Shown here: piece after piece, positions 22,489 through 24,530 of the stretch | How positions within the stretch are numbered: position 1 is the stretch's first letter | How the letters are laid out: each line of letters begins with the position of its first letter | NCBI RefSeq assembly: GCF_001039355.2 | Contig: NW_019776024.1 | Coordinates: 105,822 to 130,351, forward strand | Origin: Lingula anatina | Taxonomy: Eukaryota > Brachiopoda > Lingulata > Lingulida > Lingulidae | DNA: 24,530 nt | Direction: 5' to 3' | Program-made: the position numbers and the translations under genes | Notes under the pieces: generated by a model | Database searches by the model: none | Told to the model about the DNA's origin: nothing | What the model saw: the letters and a program-made list of their open reading frames with translations, nothing else

Positions 22489-22918
22489 TATATAATAGGT
22501 ACGCAATTATTAGTCTTATTTCCCATTCTCAAATAATATACTATTACTAGTACTTAGGTGAAGTTGAATATTTGTTTGATGTTGTCTATTGTGGCTCTAA
22601 TAATCTTTTTGAATATTGTCTCGTTTTATTTTCCCATAAAGAGGCCATATTTATAAACTCCTAGCACGCATTATTGTTTTCATTTTATGACTGGAATGTT
22701 CACGCCCAAGTTCCATGATTAGGACGTTTTTTGTTTCACCAAAACATCATCCATTCAGTGTTTATTAAGAATGACAGCTGCCCCTGGTGAGAAGACACAA
22801 TGTGTAGTCAAGTGCACCCACATTCCACCGAGATAACCATTTTTAAAACTGAATAAACAGTCCTTGCATGGAAAAGTTGCTCAAGCATGGGGCGAATTAA
22901 GAACATCAATACATGCTA

Positions 22919-22939
22919 GGAGAGAGAGAGAGAGAGAGA
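22919..22939. repeat. (GA)n microsatellite
   Basis: About ten uninterrupted GA units. It is a simple repeat likely to vary in length between individuals. Confidence 0.9.
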
Positions 22940-24530
22940 TTGTCAAGTGCGCTACCATCTACCATGAACACAAACAAGAATTCTACATGTATGAAGACAT
23001 GATGAATCAGGAAAGAAATAATAAGAATCGGAAATGACAGGCACTATATAATAGAGTAATAACAAGGTGTCCTCTATCTTATTATCACATAGCTATTCTG
23101 TGAATAACTATCACCCTAAAGGTCACGGTTAAGCAATAAACCAGCACTTTTTAGACTATTACGTATTCATTTGTTCTCCTATCTCTAACGCCCGAGACGT
23201 GCGATCTTTCCAACATGTTACCTGTGCAGTGAGATCAACAAGTGTCATCTTAATGTATGACTCATATGCCTGACACTTGGAGCTGCTTGACAGCAGGAAT
23301 TCCATCGCCGTCAGCTGTTATTATTTTTAAACTTTGAAATGAAACTGCATTGTGATTTTTAAGCCATCGCTATGAAGAGAAATGAAAATTTATGACAACT
23401 TCTCAAAGAATTAAAACATAATGGGACTTTTTAGCAGCATTGCATTTTTGCGGATGCTAGGTAAAGCAATAACGGTGCAAAAACTTTTATGGATATTGTA
23501 TTTTAAATAAACTACATTATGAAAGTCTTCATATTTGCACGTTAATAGGTTTTTGGCTTCAGTTTTATTTTAAAAGCCACACCAAACACAACCAGTTGTT
23601 CTCATACATTCCAATGGTAGAGCAAACAAATTTACCCCCGCTGATAAACTAATAACAACATGCACACTTTTGACGTTTCTTTTCTTTTGGATTGAACAGG
23701 CAGAGATATTGTTCTCTACTGCTCACGGGGTCGTGAAATGAGGGTAACGTTACACTTAAAAGTTAATATAACTTCTGATCCTTGAAGACAAGCATTGTGC
23801 TAGAATTTACCATGGGAGCTTTGTTGGTATGCATCACTAACTACACAACTACATAGCATAGACCCCGATTTTATGAATTAGTTCAACAAAAAAACACAAG
23901 TAAATAGCATTAAATTCCGCGTCCCATTATTTGAAGAACGCTAACGGTGATAGGCAAACTGATTGTGCAACTGACAAGACGGCCTTCTATCTTTTGATAA
24001 TTGATAAGGAAGAAACGTTTTAAACATAAATTTGCTCAAGATTTGCTTACCTATCTATGTCTATATTCGTCTAAGGTTTCTTCTCTGTAGGTGAATTTTC
24101 TTTGAGTGTTCTGTCTGTGGGTCCCTATAATAAATGCATCCGGGTATGAACTCTTTCCTGCTCCATAAGACACAACGTCAGTTAATGCTCTAATCCACAC
24201 TATAATATTTGGTCAGTTAAACCTAAGTCCAATTTATGGCTTCAATTATTAGCGTCTATGTGGGAGATTATATGAACCTCCTACAGCAAACACACTTCAA
24301 ACCTACAATCATGTTGTGAGGTACTGTCATTACCTGTCCACTGATTTTCTTTTCAGTATTTTTTCAGTAAAAGAAATCTTTATGATGTGTTACTCTATTC
24401 TTGGGGAAATAAAACTCATATAAACCGCTAGGCAGTATCATGTTCTCACCTGGTCAAAGAAGTAACAAATATGTACAGTTACTAAGAAATATCATTTTTT
24501 TCTGTGTATCGAGGGCGGGTGTGTCGAGGG

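Larger units (their letters stand above)
20808..24530. other. Non-coding right end of the window, no gene supported
   Basis: AT-rich DNA with many stops in all frames. Frames at 21304-21552 (+) and 21709-21945 (-) show no domain. The stretch holds a (GA)n repeat and a hairpin, listed separately. The last 26 bases are G-rich, with TCGAGGG twice. Whether a gene begins beyond the edge cannot be told. Confidence 0.45.

Noticed and set aside
15271-24530. Shared 10-mer GTGTCGAGGG at 15271-15280 and at the window end
   Set aside because: A 10-base match over 24 kb is expected by chance, and the flanks do not match.
1-24530. CRISPR array, prophage, bacterial operon or gene cluster
   Set aside because: There are no regularly spaced repeats, ribosome-binding sites or packed genes; the introns show this is eukaryotic nuclear DNA.

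Overview
This is animal nuclear DNA and not a bacterial operon. It is AT-rich, has long non-coding stretches, and carries one gene with clear GT-AG introns. That gene is a RERG-type small GTPase, and the other gene joins an EVH1-like domain to a CRIB-like motif; both families are metazoan. Frequent TACATGTA-type words and short simple repeats would suit a mollusc or another lophotrochozoan, but that placement is an impression and not a demonstration.

Layout. Positions 1-985 hold upstream DNA with no supported gene. A four-exon Ras-superfamily gene runs on the + strand from 986 to 5999 (exons 986-1121, 4092-4148, 4595-4668 and 5331-5999). Its spliced product of 311 residues has all five G-motifs, a RERG-like switch II, an enlarged loop before NKSD, a tail of about 100 residues rich in Ser and basic residues, and no CAAX box. 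Positions 6000-12210 are non-coding apart from a candidate poly(A) signal and simple repeats. A single-exon gene on the - strand (13514-12339) encodes 391 residues: a disordered Gln/Pro-rich N-terminal half, an EVH1/WH1-like domain, a Lys/Arg-rich stretch and a degenerate CRIB-like motif. This is the order of the N-terminal half of WASP, without the actin-nucleating C-terminus. A TATA-like box and a 3' splice-site-like sequence lie upstream of it, and an AATAAA lies downstream. From about 13980 to 24530 I find no gene that I can defend. That stretch holds inverted repeats, a tRNA-like relic, a poly(A) run next to a tandem 16-mer, (GA)n, and a short reading frame that may be a decayed transposase fragment.

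The two genes are convergent (tail to tail) and about 6.3 kb apart. Both belong to small-GTPase signalling, one as a Ras-family switch and the other as a possible Rho-family effector. Nothing in the sequence shows that they work together. The most distinctive item is the WASP-like protein without a VCA region; no defence system, CRISPR array or biosynthetic cluster is present.
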